From: Methanobacterium_D oryzae
Lineage (GTDB): Archaea; Methanobacteriota; Methanobacteria; Methanobacteriales; Methanobacteriaceae
DNA: 64,000 nt
NCBI RefSeq assembly: GCF_050433505.1
Contig: NZ_JBNPXC010000001.1
Location: 310,001 to 374,000 of the forward strand
Direction: 5' to 3'
The translations under genes were made by a program, and so were the position numbers. Positions 63,113 to 64,000 of this stretch are shown in pieces (position 1 is the first letter of the stretch; every line of letters starts with the position of its first letter). Below the pieces are notes generated by a model that worked only from the letters and a program-made list of their open reading frames with translations, did no database searches and was not told where the DNA came from.

Positions 63113-63937
63113 TTAGTATCTTACAGGAATTCCCCGATTTTTTAAGTACTCCTTAACAGCACTAACTGGATATTCTTTGTAATGGAAAATACTTGCTGCA
63201 AGAGCTGCATCAGCTTTACCAACTGCAAATGCATCATAAATATGTTCTGGGCTTCCTCCACCACCTGATGCAATTACAGGGATATTTACAGCATCAGTTA
63301 TAGCTTTGTTAAGATAATTATCGTATCCATCTTTTGTTCCATCACGATCCATTGAGGTGAGCAAAATTTCTCCGGCTCCACGTTCTTCACACTCTATAGC
63401 CCATGCAATGGCATCCATACCAGTAAATTCACGTCCACCGTATATGCTACAATCATACCAGCAGTATCCTTTATCAGTTTCAATTATGAATTTGTCATCC
63501 ATTTCCTTTGGGTTTTCAATATATCGGCGCTTAGCATCAATTCCAATTACACAAGCTTGGGATCCAACAACTTTAGAAGCTTCGTTGATAAGGTCAGGGT
63601 TGTGTATTGCTGCTGTATTTGTTGAGCATTTATCAGCACCGGCTTTTAGCATGTTTACATAATCTTCAGGTTTTCTTATTCCTCCCCCGACGCAAATTGG
63701 CACGAATACGTTTTCTGTTGTGGCTTTGATTACATCAGTCATTGTTTCTCGACGTTCATGGGATGCAGTAATATCTAAAAACACTATTTCATCAGCACCT
63801 TCTTCATAGTAACGTGTTGCAAGATCTACGGGTTCTCCGGCGTATCGGATTTGTTTAAATTCAACTCCTTTAACTACTCGGCCGTGGGGTACGTTTAAAT
63901 CGCAGTCAAGACATGGTATGATTCTCTTTGCAAGCAT
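63113..63937 (-). CDS. hisF: Imidazole glycerol phosphate synthase subunit HisF
   Basis: Cyclase subunit that uses ammonia from HisH to form the imidazole ring of histidine and release AICAR. 274 residues, (beta-alpha)8 barrel. Catalytic aspartates in PCLDCDLNVPHGRVVKG (about 11) and CVIGIDAKRRYIE (about 130). Phosphate loops: ICVGGGIRKPEDY (about 80) and PVIASGGGGSPEHI (about 223). It is slightly longer than bacterial HisF because of an insertion near 140-160. ATG 63937; AGGAGA upstream. Confidence 0.96.
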   Translation of the reverse strand: MLAKRIIPCLDCDLNVPHGRVVKGVEFKQIRYAGEPVDLATRYYEEGADEIVFLDITASHERRETMTDVIKATTENVFVPICVGGGIRKPEDYVNMLKAGADKCSTNTAAIHNPDLINEASKVVGSQACVIGIDAKRRYIENPKEMDDKFIIETDKGYCWYDCSIYGGREFTGMDAIAWAIECEERGAGEILLTSMDRDGTKDGYDNYLNKAITDAVNIPVIASGGGGSPEHIYDAFAVGKADAALAASIFHYKEYPVSAVKEYLKNRGIPVRY

Positions 63938-64000
63938 TATTTAATCTCCTATAACTTTGAATTTGTGATAGATAATTGTTATAACATAATTATTTAGTGG

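Overview
The window looks like a chromosomal segment of a hydrogenotrophic methanogen of the order Methanobacteriales, most likely Methanobacterium. The evidence is the low GC content with very AT-rich spacers, GGTGAT-type ribosome binding sites, and archaeal information genes (Orc1/Cdc6, polymerase D small subunit, Hef, Kae1-Bud32, uS15, RecJ-like DHH protein). Methanogen-specific genes are also present (methanogenesis marker 12, DUF2098, archaeal CbiG/CbiH/CbiB/CobT), as are giant DUF11 surface proteins. The origin boxes match the TTTACACTTGAAA box known from Methanothermobacter.

Layout. 1-10 kb: partial purD, then ilvB-ilvN-ilvC, marker 12, DUF2098, surE, an Mrr-like membrane protein, tRNA-Val, ilvE and uppP; four branched-chain amino acid genes lie here. 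10-17 kb: an XRE regulator with its membrane-protein partner, cobT, and a 1395-residue DUF11 adhesin-like protein. 17-23 kb: Kae1-Bud32, an ATPase, then rdgB, rpsO, RecJ-like and phosphomevalonate dehydratase large subunit on one strand. 23-30 kb: an accessory stretch with a hairpin-rich repeat, a frameshifted membrane gene, a zinc-ribbon protein and a 1710-residue protein that looks like two surface proteins fused head to tail. 30-35 kb: Hef, tRNA m1A methyltransferase, pyrB. 35-39.4 kb: orc1/cdc6 and a 2.7 kb gene-free replication origin with about 14 origin boxes in two clusters. The gap between the clusters holds a decayed transposase, a pyrB fragment and a 16-bp inverted repeat.

39.4-48 kb: a DUF6602 nuclease-like gene, then scattered cobamide genes (cbiB, cbiG, cbiH with a Cys-rich tail), UPF0147, fucA (which can feed lactaldehyde into F420 synthesis) and the DNA polymerase D small subunit. 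48-52 kb: argD, lysA and dapF on the minus strand. 52-62 kb: cyclophilin, GAF protein, RsbW-like ATPase, 8-oxoguanine glycosylase, agmatinase, two tandem paralogous sensor-wHTH regulators, several membrane proteins and a GAF-PAS histidine kinase. 62-64 kb: a tandem ~190-bp repeat, an unrecognised gene, and hisF.

Most interesting signals: (1) a shared leader of ilvC and lysA whose last hairpin can pair with the Shine-Dalgarno sequence, the lysA copy carrying extra hairpins at the apex of the first stem; (2) a cloverleaf-like hairpin repeat that supplies the C-terminal codons of the phosphomevalonate dehydratase gene; (3) an extended origin box with a conserved upstream AGACAT block, one box lying inside a coding sequence; (4) the fused surface protein with an internal membrane anchor and internal signal peptide; (5) the ~190-bp repeats running into an unknown gene.
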